From CAVWDI01 sp963793095 (GTDB lineage Bacteria > Chloroflexota > Anaerolineae > Anaerolineales > UBA4823), in NCBI GenBank assembly GCA_963793095.1, contig CAWBYY010000011.1, positions 248,001-312,000 on the forward strand: a stretch of DNA of 64,000 bases, written 5' to 3'. The notes under the pieces were generated by a model, which saw only the letters and a program-made list of their open reading frames with translations, did not search any database and was not told the origin of the DNA. The translations under genes were made by a program, and so were the position numbers. Shown one piece after another: positions 26,021-35,671 of this stretch. Positions within the stretch are counted from its first letter, which is position 1. Each line of letters begins with the position of its first letter.

Positions 26021-27514
26021 ATGCCGGTAATGAGCGATAAACCTCCCCAGCTGTCGATCTGGGCGCGCATCCGCTACCAGTGGCGTAAACTGGTTAAACC
26101 GATCAGCAAAGAACGACGGGCAGAGGTGCGGATAATCCTGCGGGAAGGTTCCCGTCCGGATTTTGGTTATTTTCTCCTGGTGGTTCTGTCCTCCATTATT
26201 GCCACACAGGGACTGCTGGTGGATTCGCCCGCCATTATCATCGGGGCGATGCTGGTTGCGCCGCTGATGTCTCCGCTGATCGGGTTGGGATTGGCGACGA
26301 TCGCCGGCGATGATCGATTGCTGCGGGATAGCGTTGCCGCGATTATACGGGGGGCGCTGCTGTCTGTTTTGATTGCTTTTATCATCACCTGGGTCAACAA
26401 GAATTTACCATTTGTACTGCTTTATGAGCTTCCGTCGGAAGTAAATGCCAGGGTGGTCCCGGGCCCGATCGACCTGGGGGTCGCCTTGGCGGGTGGGGCG
26501 GCGGCTGCTTTTGCGCTCGCTATGCCGAACATATCAGCGGCATTGCCGGGTGTGGCGATCGCAACTGCGATCATGCCTCCGATCTGCACAATCGGGATCG
26601 GGCTTGCGCTGGGCCGCTGGGATGTAGCCGGCGGGGCGGCTTTGCTGTTTATCACCAACGCGGTGGCGATTGTGTTTGTGACAACCCTGGTTTTCTTCAG
26701 CCTGGGTTTCCGGGGCCCGCTTGCCCGCGGCCAGGAGCGGGTACCGCGCAGTTTGATTGTGTCGGCATTCATCATTATAGCGTTGATGGGCTCCCTCAGT
26801 TATTTGAGCTACCAGGTGTTCGAGTCGGCGACTGAGTTCCGTTTTATCGAATCGGTGGTTGTTGAGGAGGTCACAAATCTGGAGGATGTTGAACTGGTGG
26901 AATGGACCGCTGAAGAACAGGACGGAACCCTGAACCTGGACCTGATTATCCGCACTCTGCGCCTGCTGCGCTATGAGGACAGCGTTCAACTCCAATACGC
27001 GATCGCCGAGCGTCTGAACAGACCGGTATCGATTCTGATCAGCCAGATTCTGGCTGCCCAGCTGGATCCACTGGTGCTGCCGACCCCGTCGGCGACCGCC
27101 ACCGCCACCCGTACGTTCACCCCGGGACCGAGCCCAACTCTAACGAAGACCGCCACCCGGACGCCAACCAGAACAGCGACAGCCACCAGCACATACACCT
27201 CTACCCCGACCGCAACGGAAAACCCCACTTCAACCAGCACCCCGACGCCAGCCCTGGCGCAGGCAGCTAGGACCGGTGTGCCGGGGTTATCGCTGAGACA
27301 GGAACCGGACGGTCCTGAGATCGGGGTGGTGCGACCCGGGCAGCCTCTGGTAGTTCTTTACGGTGAGGTGATCAAGGATGGGATTGTATGGATAGAAGTG
27401 CAGGATATGGAAGGGAGAATTGGCTGGATACCCCAGATATACCTGGTTCAGGTCACCTACACCCCCACCAGCACGGTGGAGCCGAGCAGGACGGTAACGC
27501 CTGTTTCTCCTTAG
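26021..27514 (+). CDS. DUF389 membrane protein fused to Thr/Pro-rich linker and SH3-like domain
   Basis: 497 residues; start ATG at 26021 or 26030. The first 250 residues are a DUF389 domain: REGSRPDFGYFLLVVLSS, IIIGAMLVAPLMSPLIGLGL, PNISAALPGVAIATAIMPPI and several membrane helices. A soluble alpha/beta segment (about 270-345) is followed by a Thr/Ser/Pro-rich linker of about 65 residues (TRTFTPGPSPTLTKTATRT), then an SH3b-like domain (GLSLRQEPDGPEIGVVRPG ... GRIGWIPQIYL) and a short Thr-rich end. The SH3-like part would face the outside and may bind wall or surface glycans. DUF389 proteins have no firm function. The fusion looks lineage-specific. Confidence 0.85.
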   Translation: MPVMSDKPPQLSIWARIRYQWRKLVKPISKERRAEVRIILREGSRPDFGYFLLVVLSSIIATQGLLVDSPAIIIGAMLVAPLMSPLIGLGLATIAGDDRLLRDSVAAIIRGALLSVLIAFIITWVNKNLPFVLLYELPSEVNARVVPGPIDLGVALAGGAAAAFALAMPNISAALPGVAIATAIMPPICTIGIGLALGRWDVAGGAALLFITNAVAIVFVTTLVFFSLGFRGPLARGQERVPRSLIVSAFIIIALMGSLSYLSYQVFESATEFRFIESVVVEEVTNLEDVELVEWTAEEQDGTLNLDLIIRTLRLLRYEDSVQLQYAIAERLNRPVSILISQILAAQLDPLVLPTPSATATATRTFTPGPSPTLTKTATRTPTRTATATSTYTSTPTATENPTSTSTPTPALAQAARTGVPGLSLRQEPDGPEIGVVRPGQPLVVLYGEVIKDGIVWIEVQDMEGRIGWIPQIYLVQVTYTPTSTVEPSRTVTPVSP

Positions 27515-27581
27515 TACCGGCCTGGTTTATTGGTTTATATAAATTTCTAACATCCTGCCAGCAGGTTGTAGACACCCTGAA

Positions 27582-27590
27582 TGTTATAAT
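27582..27590 (+). promoter_or_regulatory. Extended -10 element upstream of clpC
   Basis: TGTTATAAT at 27582-27590 matches the extended -10 form TGnTATAAT. No good -35 is spaced correctly. It lies about 110 bases before the clpC ATG. I saw no CIRCE or CtsR-type repeat. Confidence 0.4.
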
Positions 27591-27700
27591 CCCACAACCA
27601 GGTATTCTGCCAAATTGTCTGTACAAATTCTGGCGAGGATATTGCACCACCTGGGGAGGTTTATCTACGGTAAGCTGAACGAGTAAAGGATAGATATACA

Positions 27701-30188
27701 ATGATGCGATTTGATCGTTTTACCGAGCGAGCCCAGGAAGCCGCTCAGCGGGCTGCTGAAATTATCCAGCGCTACGGCCATACTCAGATCGACACGGAAC
27801 ATATTCTGCTGGCGCTGATCGAGCAGCCAGGGGGTGCGGTCCCCCAACTTTTGGAACTCATGAAGGTAGATGTTGAGGATCTGAAGGAGCGCCTGGACTA
27901 CATTCTGCGCACCAGCGCCAAAGCCAACATTTTCGGCGGCGGCACCGGGCAGATATTTATTACCCCGCGCGTGAAGCGCATAATTGACCTGGCTAATGAA
28001 GAGGCCAATAAGCTCAAAGACGAATATATCTCAACCGAACACATATTCCTGGCGATATTGAGCGAGCGCAGCACCCCGGCAGCCAGGCTGATGGAAGGCG
28101 CTGCTATCACCCGTGAGCGGGTATATGATGCAATTAAGCAGATTCGCGGCGGCCAGCGGGTCACCGATCCCCAGGCCGAGACGCGCTACCGCACCCTTGA
28201 GAAATACTCACGCGATCTAACCCAATTGGCGCGCGAGGGCAAACTTGATCCGGTTATCGGGCGAGATACTGAAATCCTGCGCGTTATCCAGATACTGTCG
28301 CGGCGTACCAAGAACAACCCGGTCCTGATCGGGGAAGCGGGCGTCGGGAAGACCGCCATCGTTGAGGGTCTGGCCAGCAAGATTGCGACGAATGACGTCC
28401 CGGAAATCCTGGCCGGCAGGCGGGTCCTGGCGCTGGATCTGGGCGCAATGATCGCCGGTTCACGTTTCCGGGGCGAATTTGAGGAGACGATTAAAAGCCG
28501 CCCTGGAAGAGATTGAGCGATCCGAAGGCGAGATAATCCTTTTTATAGATGAACTGCATACTGTTGTCGGAGCCGGTGCAGCCCAGGGAGCCATGGACGC
28601 CTCCAATATGCTCAAACCTGCCCTGTCGCGGGGCGAGCTGCAGTGTGTGGGCGCAACCACCCTGGATGAGTATCACAAATATATCGAAAAGGACGCCGCA
28701 TTGGAAAGGCGCTTCGCGCCGGTCTTTGTGGAAGAACCGAATGTGGAGGACACCATCAAAATGCTGCAGGGATTGCGCGACCGCTACGAAGCTCACCATA
28801 AAGTGCGCTTTACGGATGCAGCCCTGGTCGATGCAGCCCGCCTGTCGTCACGCTATGTGACCGACCGCCACCTGCCGGATAAAGCGATTGACCTGATCGA
28901 TGAAGCCGCTGCAAAGCTGCGGGTGGCGTTGTATTCCCTGCCGCCGGAATTAAAGCAGAAAAAAGCCGAAATAGATCGGCTTACGGCGGAAGAGGAACTG
29001 GCTGGAACCGAGCGGGATTACGAACGGGCAGCCGAGAAAAAAGCTGAACGCCTGCGGATTGAAGAGGAGTTCCACATAGAACGCGATCAATGGGAGCAGG
29101 AGCACGAGCTGGATGAATATGTGGATGTCCAGGATATCGCCGAAGTGGTTGCTCAGTGGACCGGAATCCCGGTCAGCCAGATGATGGAGACCGAAGCGGA
29201 CAAACTGCTCCAGATGGAAGGGCGCCTGCATGAGCGGATTATCGGCCAGCACGAGGCCATCACCGCCATATCGGACGCCATCCGGCGGGCGCGCTCCGGC
29301 TTAAAAGACCCCAAACGCCCGATTGGCTCATTCATCTTCATCGGCCCTTCCGGGGTTGGTAAAACCGAATTGGCCAAAGCCCTGGCCTGGTTTATGTTCG
29401 ATGATCCCGATTCGCTTGTGCGTATTGATATGAGCGAATATCGCGAGCAGCATACTGTTTCGCGCCTGTTCGGCGCTCCGCCCGGGTATGTCGGCTATGA
29501 GGAAGGCGGCCAGTTAACCGAGGCGGTCAGGCGGCGCCCATACCGGGTAATCCTGTTTGACGAAATCGAAAAAGCCCACCCGGAAGTCTGGAACGCACTG
29601 CTGCAGATTCTGGACGACGGGCGCCTGACCGACGGCCAGGGACGGGTAGTTGATTTCCGCAACACAGTGTTGATTATGACCAGCAATTTGGGCACTGAAT
29701 ACGTGCGCAGGTCTGGCAGCATCGGGTTTATGCTTGAAGGGGGTGAGCGGGAAGCCACCCAGGAGCAGGAAAAGATTATGAGTGCTCTCAAAAAGACTTT
29801 CAGACCCGAATTCCTGAACCGGATTGACGAGATTATCACCTTCTCGCCGCTTTCCGTTGAGCAAATGGGCTTGATTGTTGACCTGCAGATGCAGGAGATT
29901 AAGGAACGGCTGGCTGAACGCGGCCTGCAGGTTGTGTTGAGCCCAGAAGCCAGGGAATGGCTCGCAAATGAGGGCTTCGACTCCGCCTTCGGCGCACGCC
30001 CGTTGAAACGGGCTTTACAGAAGAACGTTGAGAGCCCGCTATCGGTCAGTTTGCTTTCTGGCGAATTCGCTGAGGGGGCTGTGATTGAAGTCGGTGTTGA
30101 TCAGGCAGAAAACAAGCTGGTGTTCCACCAGGTAGACCAGGTTTTACCGGCAGAAAAGCTGGATACGGTCGACGCCAATATTAAATAG
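27701..30188 (+). CDS. clpC: ATP-dependent Clp protease ATP-binding subunit ClpC, one frameshift
   Basis: About 829 residues after repair. ClpC is an AAA+ unfoldase that feeds substrates to ClpP. Order: Clp N-domain with two repeats (RFTERAQEAAQRAAEI, ISTEHIFLAILSE), AAA1 with GEAGVGKTAIVEGLA and ILFIDELHTVVGAG, the middle coiled coil (about 430-480), AAA2 with FIGPSGVGKTELAKALA and ILFDEIEKAHPEVWN, and a GYVGYEEGGQLTEAVR substrate loop. One extra A at 28487 breaks the frame: removing it gives EFEERLKAALEEIERSEGEI, as in all relatives. It ends with a strong terminator and stands alone. It is a core gene, so the lesion is most likely a sequence error. Confidence 0.94.
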
Positions 30189-30208
30189 GTTTGGAAGGGT
30201 AGAAACTT

Positions 30209-30241
30209 ATACCCCGGCATAAATTCCGCCGGGGTATTTTT
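30209..30241 (+). terminator. Intrinsic terminator of clpC
   Basis: ATACCCCGGC (30209-30218) and its complement GCCGGGGTAT (30228-30237) form a 10-base-pair stem with a 9-base loop, followed by a short run of T. It lies 20 bases after the clpC stop. Confidence 0.88.
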
Positions 30242-30300
30242 ATAGCAAATTGGTAGTGGACAAGAATTTTAGCACGGGAGGAAATTGCTTAATATTTAAA

Positions 30301-30723
30301 TCAGTCTCCAAGGAATTCGCTGTCAATCCTGCTGATTGAATTGGCGACCGCCCGGATGAATTTTGCGTTCTGCATAATTTTGAGCATGTCTCCCTTGACC
30401 TTGAATACGCCCTTTACCACCAGGGCAAGAAAGTCTTTTTCCCCTTGAACGACTGACCTGTAATCCGGGTATGTGCCGGTGACCACAAAACCCGGCTCCA
30501 CTTCCTCCGGATCACTAAGCATACGGGCTTCAGAGCACCTGCCAGCGGAGGCTGCCAGGAAAACATAGGCTGTCTCTTCCAGCCCGCCTCCGGGAGTGAG
30601 CACGAACAACCAGTCTCCATTAAAACTTACGCCCCATTTCGCGCCGGTTTTTAAGATCGCTTCATCCGCGTTGATCAGTTTTTTCCATTCATCGCACCAT
30701 TCCTGCGAAGGGTAAAGGACCAT
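30301..30723 (-). CDS. SCP2 sterol-binding-domain protein
   Basis: 140 residues, cytosolic. The pattern YPSQEWCDEWKKLINADEAI at the start, a central strand region with WLFVLTPGGGLEETAYVFL, and a C-terminal FLALVVKGVFKVKGDMLKIM helix match small SCP2-type proteins that carry lipids or acyl-CoA-like ligands. It lies 33 bases after an acyl-CoA dehydrogenase gene on the same strand, so the pair probably works on acyl-CoA substrates, with this protein as carrier or donor. Ligand not known. Confidence 0.72.
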   Translation of the reverse strand: MVLYPSQEWCDEWKKLINADEAILKTGAKWGVSFNGDWLFVLTPGGGLEETAYVFLAASAGRCSEARMLSDPEEVEPGFVVTGTYPDYRSVVQGEKDFLALVVKGVFKVKGDMLKIMQNAKFIRAVANSISRIDSEFLGD

Positions 30724-30756
30724 TGTTTCCTCCTTGTTGACTTTTGGGTTTTTGTA

Positions 30757-32016
30757 TTAGAGCGTTTCCAGGTCATACCAGTAGCGGGCGTTCTCAAGCG
30801 TTTTGAGCCCTTTGCCTCCCATCCACAGCCCGATCATCTTCTGGTCGCGCCAGTGTTTCTCAATATCGAACTCGCGCGAATAACCATATGAACCCATAAA
30901 ATCCATCGCCCGGCTGCAAGCCCGTTCAACTGAATTGCTGGCGTATAACGCCAAACCTCTGGCCTTTAACTCGTGCCTTTCGTCCCACGGGTTCCAGCCG
31001 CAGGTTTCCGGATAATCCAACCCCCTGGTGTATGCCCACATCCAGGCGGAAGTCGATTCAATCAGCATGGCGACCTCGGAGAGCATGTCCGCTACAAGGC
31101 TGTGTTCTTTGAGCTTTTTGCCTGCGATCACCCTCTCGTCGGTCCATCTTTTAATGATCTCATACACGCTTTTCATCACCCCCACGCTCATCGCAGCCGA
31201 GGCGATGTTTCCCATCGTAATCGCCCGGGTCCAGTATTTCAGGTCATCGCCGGGGCCGTGCAAGCGGTATCTTTCCGGGACTCTAACTTCGCTGAACCAT
31301 ATATCCGAGTTTATATCGGCGGACATTCCGGCTTTCTGGTAAGGGTTGCCAACCGAGACCCCTTCCGTATCCGCCGGAACCAGTATCAATGCAAAATCGT
31401 TTGGGTCATCTGATCCTTTGCGGGTTGTACAGACCAGGACAAACAAATCTCCCACTGTGCCGGAGTTGGACGACCAGATTTTATGTCCGTTGATCACCCA
31501 ATGGTTCCCTTCAAGCCTGGCTGTGGTCTGGATCGTCCTGCCGTGCATTCGTCCTACATTTTCAATGTCCGCGCCGCTGGCGGGTTCGGTCATGACATGG
31601 CCTCCGACATATAAATCCTCACCGCAGAACTTGGGCCCGAATTCCTCCAGCAGCACCATGTTGCGGTGGGGTTCCAGCAGGATGGGTATCAACCCCCAGA
31701 TTGAGCAGATACAGGCTGTGGCGAAACCGGAGTCAATCCGGGCGAGCTCCTCGCACACGATATTGCTCAGCGCCATTGGCTCCGGCATCTCAGTGCCGCC
31801 GACTTCAGCCGGAAAAAAGGCCGCGTTGACCCCGAGGTCAACCAGCACTTCTTTCATCAGCGGCTTGATCAATTTGTGTTCGCGCCAGTCATCGTCAACA
31901 TTCTGGCGAATGGGTACATAGCGGTCCTCACCCCACTGCCGGATCACTTTGCCCATGTCTTTCAGGAAGTCCGAGACCCATTCCCGGGGTCGGATGAAGT
32001 CGTCGATGGTAGCCAT
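30757..32016 (-). CDS. Acyl-CoA dehydrogenase family protein
   Basis: 419 residues, the usual size. The FAD/substrate regions are present: MTEPASGADIENVGR, WVINGHKIWSSNSGTVGDLFVL, and the C-terminal SRAMDFMGSYGYSREFDIEKHWRDQKMIGLWMG compared with the G-G-x-G-Y-x-x-E-x-x-x-E-R-x-x-R-D consensus. It oxidises acyl-CoA to enoyl-CoA and passes electrons to Etf. No etf genes are next to it; etfBA with another acyl-CoA dehydrogenase lie 25 kb away. The glycine-rich C-terminal loop deviates from the common form, so chain-length specificity cannot be called. Confidence 0.85.
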   Translation of the reverse strand: MATIDDFIRPREWVSDFLKDMGKVIRQWGEDRYVPIRQNVDDDWREHKLIKPLMKEVLVDLGVNAAFFPAEVGGTEMPEPMALSNIVCEELARIDSGFATACICSIWGLIPILLEPHRNMVLLEEFGPKFCGEDLYVGGHVMTEPASGADIENVGRMHGRTIQTTARLEGNHWVINGHKIWSSNSGTVGDLFVLVCTTRKGSDDPNDFALILVPADTEGVSVGNPYQKAGMSADINSDIWFSEVRVPERYRLHGPGDDLKYWTRAITMGNIASAAMSVGVMKSVYEIIKRWTDERVIAGKKLKEHSLVADMLSEVAMLIESTSAWMWAYTRGLDYPETCGWNPWDERHELKARGLALYASNSVERACSRAMDFMGSYGYSREFDIEKHWRDQKMIGLWMGGKGLKTLENARYWYDLETL

Positions 32017-32187
32017 TTACCCCTCCTTACAATTCTTTATTCTGGTTAATAAATTAATGGCCGTCAAGAATAAAGGCATTCTGTAAAATTTTACCTTATG
32101 CATGGTATCTACTATAATTATTTAAATATCATATCTTGAGATCCTAAATTTGGTTAATTGTTTCAAGGTCAAAACATTCAAATTTAT

Positions 32188-32561
32188 ATGGCTATATCAA
32201 ACCTTCTCTTTGTAGGGACCGGGATTCTTTTTATCGCTCTTTCAATTCCGCTGATCATGGGAAGAGTCAAGCCCAATCACTGGTACGGTTTCAGGTTTGC
32301 GGTTACCCTTAATAATCCCCGCATCTGGTACCCGGCTAATCGCCTGGGCGGTATAATGCTGCTCCTCTATGGACTGGCGGTGCTTGGAGGGGCGCTTGGT
32401 TTGACCCTGTTAATGCGATTTTTTATCTGCAGATATCTGAACAGTTATTTTCTTACTGTCTTGTTTGTATTTTAATCTCAGGCGCAGTCTTGATCTCTAT
32501 TCTAAGCTGGCGTTATGCCTGGGAACTGGAAAAGAAATTACAGCAAAATGGCTCAAATTAA
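32188..32561 (+). CDS. SdpI-family membrane protein, one frameshift
   Basis: About 124 residues after repair. ATG at 32188, two membrane helices flanking the family motif GRVKPNHWYGFRFAVTLNNPRIWYPANRLGG (about 29-59), which corresponds to the G-x-V-x-x-N-x-x-Y-G-x-R signature of SdpI/YhfL-type immunity-like proteins. Near 32400-32412 the frame is lost; in the next frame the expected third helix and cytoplasmic tail continue (ISGAVLISILSWRYAWELEK) to a stop at 32559-32561. One missing base explains this. SdpI protects Bacillus from a killing peptide, but no such toxin is seen here. It overlaps the next gene by 14 bases. Confidence 0.72.
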
Positions 32562-33057
32562 CTTCCACGAAGAACAGAGATTACGCCAGTGGTGGGTCTG
32601 GGTGCTGGTCGTAATCGGGGTTGGGTTAGGCTGGTGGGGATTCATCCAGCAGATTGTGCTGGATCAGCCCTGGGGAACAAATCCAGGACCGGAATGGGCG
32701 ATCGTCCTGACATGGTTATTGACCGGGATTGGACTACCGCTTTTTGTCATCTACGTAAAGCTGGATGTAACCGTTTCTGGCGAGTCGGTGGATATCAATT
32801 TCCGCCCGCTCACCCGGCGGGTTATACCGGTAGACCAGATCGCCCATTTCAGAGCGCGCACTTATTCGCCGCTGGGAGAATACGGGGGCTGGGGGCTGCG
32901 CGGTCTGGGGCATAACCGGGCGTATAACATCAGCGGGAACCAGGGCGTGGAACTGGTGCTTATGGATGGCCGGATCGTTCTGATTGGTTCATTGCGGGCG
33001 GAAGAGCTGGCGGAGGCGATTTCAAGTTCGATAGAAAACCAAGAAAATGGGGACTAA
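32548..33057 (+). CDS. DUF6141-like two-helix membrane protein
   Basis: 169 residues from the ATG at 32548. An N-terminal basic-acidic segment (HEEQRLRQWW) precedes two transmembrane helices (about 12-30 and 50-75). A PH-like beta domain follows (VTVSGESVDINFRPLTRRVI, IPVDQIAHFRARTYSPLGEYGGWG, VELVLMDGRIVLIGSLRAEEL). This resembles uncharacterised membrane PH/DUF6141 proteins; the family call is tentative. It overlaps the SdpI-like gene, so both are made from one transcript. Confidence 0.72.
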   Translation: MAQINFHEEQRLRQWWVWVLVVIGVGLGWWGFIQQIVLDQPWGTNPGPEWAIVLTWLLTGIGLPLFVIYVKLDVTVSGESVDINFRPLTRRVIPVDQIAHFRARTYSPLGEYGGWGLRGLGHNRAYNISGNQGVELVLMDGRIVLIGSLRAEELAEAISSSIENQENGD

Positions 33058-33463
33058 TTTTTAAACTCACACGTTCGAATTGCAAAAAATCCAGAACTTA
33101 CCTAATGAAACATAATGTATTATTCTGGATTTTTCCTAACCATTTAGAGAACTTCTTCGGGAATTTTCTGAGAGTTATTTGCTTTAGCCTCTTTTGATAA
33201 TTTCTTTCTAATAATCTGAGCGTTGCTCTAATGGTTGGATTGGTCACTTAAAAAATTAACCAATCTTCTTATATGATGTGATTTTATTTCACAGGTCATT
33301 ACCTATAAATGTTTGTCTCTGTTGGAAGAACCCACCAGCGATCATCATATGCATTTTGAAAGATAATGTACAAGAAATTTCCCCTTTTAAACGGATAAAA
33401 AATTTAGATTCTGAATAATTCTTGAGATTTTTATTCTAATAGATTAGTTATTTCATCACTAAT
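33058..33463. other. 406-bp AT-rich intergenic region
   Basis: Between two convergent genes. It is clearly richer in A and T than the DNA to the left and marks the left end of the AT-rich gene block. Apart from the terminator at 33085-33134 I see no gene or repeat. Confidence 0.6.
33085..33134 (+). terminator. Bidirectional terminator-like inverted repeat
   Basis: AAAAATCCAGAA (33085-33096) and its complement TTCTGGATTTTT (33123-33134) form a 12-base-pair stem with a 26-base loop. The A and T ends of the stem supply a U-tract in either direction. It follows the DUF6141-like gene by 27 bases. Confidence 0.6.
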
Positions 33464-34502
33464 TCAAAAATTCAGTCTAACAACAGATGTCAGATTGCGG
33501 GGTTTATCCGGGTCTAATCCATAACTGATAGAACGATGATAGGCCATGAGTTGAAGAACAGGCATGTATAATACTCCTCGCACCAATTCTGGCAGGTCTG
33601 ATTCGAAGTTAATATCAGCACCTTTGTCTGCTATAACCAGAGTATTTCCGCCAATATTCTGTATCTCATTAATTACATCGGTTTCCATTTTTTGATTTTT
33701 CTCACCAAGAAGTCCAATTACTAAAGTTTTAGAATCAACCATTGATATTGGACCATGGCGGAATTCAAGAAAATAGAAAGGCTCAGAAATGGCCAGCGAC
33801 ATCTCTTTTAATTTTAAGACTCGCTTCGCTTGCAAGCCCATAACGATATCCACTCCCCAAAAAGTAATACTTATTAATTTTATGATCGTTGCCTAATTCA
33901 TATGCCAAATTCTCGTATTTATTGATCAGTACTTTCCCCATGGAAGGTAGTGGGTGAAGCGAGGAAAACATTCCAGCGTCATTACTCGAGAAACATGACA
34001 ATGCACAAATAGCTACATAAAGCGATGCGAAAGAACGGGTCTGTGCGACACTTTCCTCCTGACCAGCAGGTATAACTAAGGAAAGATCTCCAAGAGAAAC
34101 CAGATTTAAATCGCCATAATTAGTTAGCGTGATTATTTCTCCACAATTTTTTTCTTTAAATCGCGCTGTGGCTTGTAAAGTTTCTGTAGTTGAACCTGAT
34201 CGGGATATAGCAAACAACAAAGATTTTTTTTCAATCGTGGGTAGAATTGTATTTGGCGAAAGTAATAGTTCAGATGCAGGAAAAGCTTTGCAGTTTTTCC
34301 CCGACATCGATTGCATAGTGGAAGCTGCTGCGAGAGACAGATAGTAGGTACTTCCACAACCAGTGAACAATATCTGGCTGTAATTATTCTTCCACAAATC
34401 TAAAAAATCAGGCTCAATTTCCTCAGAAACCTCAATTGCCTGCTTCCAAGCATTAGGCTGGGATTTTATCTCATTTAGGGTAGCAAATTGTCTGTCACTC
34501 AT
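33464..34502 (-). CDS. SIS-domain sugar isomerase (AgaS/GlmS-isomerase-like), one frameshift
   Basis: About 345 residues after repair. Two SIS domains: ILFTGCGSTYYLSLAAASTM and SLLFAISRSGSTTETLQA in the first, YFLGSGYRYGLASEASLKLKE and EFRHGPISMVDSKTLVIG in the second. These are the hallmarks of amino-sugar isomerase/deaminases such as AgaS and GlmS. There is no glutaminase domain, so it would isomerise or deaminate a sugar phosphate. One extra A in the run at 33812-33815 breaks the frame: removing it gives ASLKLKEMS. Last gene of the minus-strand block with the ABC importer. In the Aga pathway such an enzyme makes tagatose-6-phosphate, which a PfkB kinase (present at 42.4 kb) would phosphorylate. 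Confidence 0.82.
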
Positions 34503-34680
34503 TAATTTATCCCTAATAATGGAATTGTATTTTAGTTGCCGGATTGAATTATTAAAACCTAAAAAAATCTCTTTATGGTGATATCACTATGTTATATGCT
34601 TATTCTATAAATTACCTGAATGCTTATAATTTAGTTATTGTCCATTTTCATTAAAAAGCCAAAATTATTGAAAAATCTTA

Positions 34681-35619
34681 TCAATCCCAATCTGAAAGTA
34701 CTAAATCGAGCTCGGTCAAACTAATACACGCTAGCCCAACTTTTGTTCTGGCTGGGGAGTTGTCTGGAATATCTTCTAATCGCCCTCCTTCGTATATAAG
34801 GTACAAAAAATCCTGATATTCGAAAGGGGTTCCAAACCACACTGCGCCGTCATCCCAGTCACCCCTAGATCCTAGTTCAAAAACTGGATTATGAGAATAT
34901 TTTTCCCAATCGATCAAATTTCTGGATCTTGCTAACCCGAATCCTATTGGTTTATCTTGTCGAGTGACATTATTACTACCTGCATAAAGCATGTAAAATT
35001 CTCCTCTACGCTTGATTATCCTTGGAGTTGTCACCTCGTATTGATCCCACGAACCAGGTTCACCATTAAATAGAATTGGTTCGGGATTTGTTTGCTCAAT
35101 ATCTCCAGACATTGAAAGAATTGCTGAATAAATCCTGTACCCTTCCGGAGGTTTTTTCTTTACAAAGAACAGATACAACCTGTCTGTATACAAACAAACT
35201 TCTGGTGACCTGCCATATAAAATCGATGATGTTTGTTTGGTGAATATCAATCCGTCAATACTTTTTGCCATACCAATTGAATCATCGCCTTCCCCGATTG
35301 CGCTATAAAACAACAATATATCATCATTAAGGGATAGGGATGCAGGGTCAAAGACATGCCGGTTGTCAAATTGTTGAGGCCCAGGGGAAATTATCACCCT
35401 GGCATCGCTGGAAATAAAAGTTGCTACCCCCATTTTCATCGCATCAAGGGGAAAAGATTGGCACAATATTCTTTCTTTTTCACTCGCAACTGCTCCAACA
35501 AATAAGTACAGATTATTCTGGTGTTCTAAGATATCTGGTGTTGTCACCGCATCTGGAGCAACTGTGCCGGTTTTTGGTTCCAGGAATGGGCTGTTAGAAA
35601 ATCTTTTAAATCTAATCAT
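34681..35619 (-). CDS. Five-bladed beta-propeller glycosidase-like protein (GH43/GH130-type fold)
   Basis: 312 residues, no signal peptide seen. Repeated propeller-blade motifs: TTPDILEHQNNLYLFVGA, HVFDPASLSLNDDILLFYS, SPEVCLYTDRLYLFFV, VTTPRIIKRRGEFYMLYAGS, GAVWFGTPFEYQDFLYLIYEG. Each has an acidic or Pro residue before a hydrophobic strand, as in GH43/GH62/GH130 enzymes. The exact family and catalytic acids cannot be assigned by eye. Since it lacks an export signal it may act on an imported oligosaccharide, as GH130 phosphorylases do. It lies between the M28 peptidase and the SIS isomerase genes in one direction. Confidence 0.7.
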   Translation of the reverse strand: MIRFKRFSNSPFLEPKTGTVAPDAVTTPDILEHQNNLYLFVGAVASEKERILCQSFPLDAMKMGVATFISSDARVIISPGPQQFDNRHVFDPASLSLNDDILLFYSAIGEGDDSIGMAKSIDGLIFTKQTSSILYGRSPEVCLYTDRLYLFFVKKKPPEGYRIYSAILSMSGDIEQTNPEPILFNGEPGSWDQYEVTTPRIIKRRGEFYMLYAGSNNVTRQDKPIGFGLARSRNLIDWEKYSHNPVFELGSRGDWDDGAVWFGTPFEYQDFLYLIYEGGRLEDIPDNSPARTKVGLACISLTELDLVLSDWD

Positions 35620-35671
35620 ATATAGATTTTGAAATTCACTCTATTGTTTAATTTTGTTTCCATTACAGGTC

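Noticed and set aside
28470..28516. ClpC split into two functional proteins
   Set aside because: The break lies inside the first AAA domain, and removing one base restores the universal sequence.
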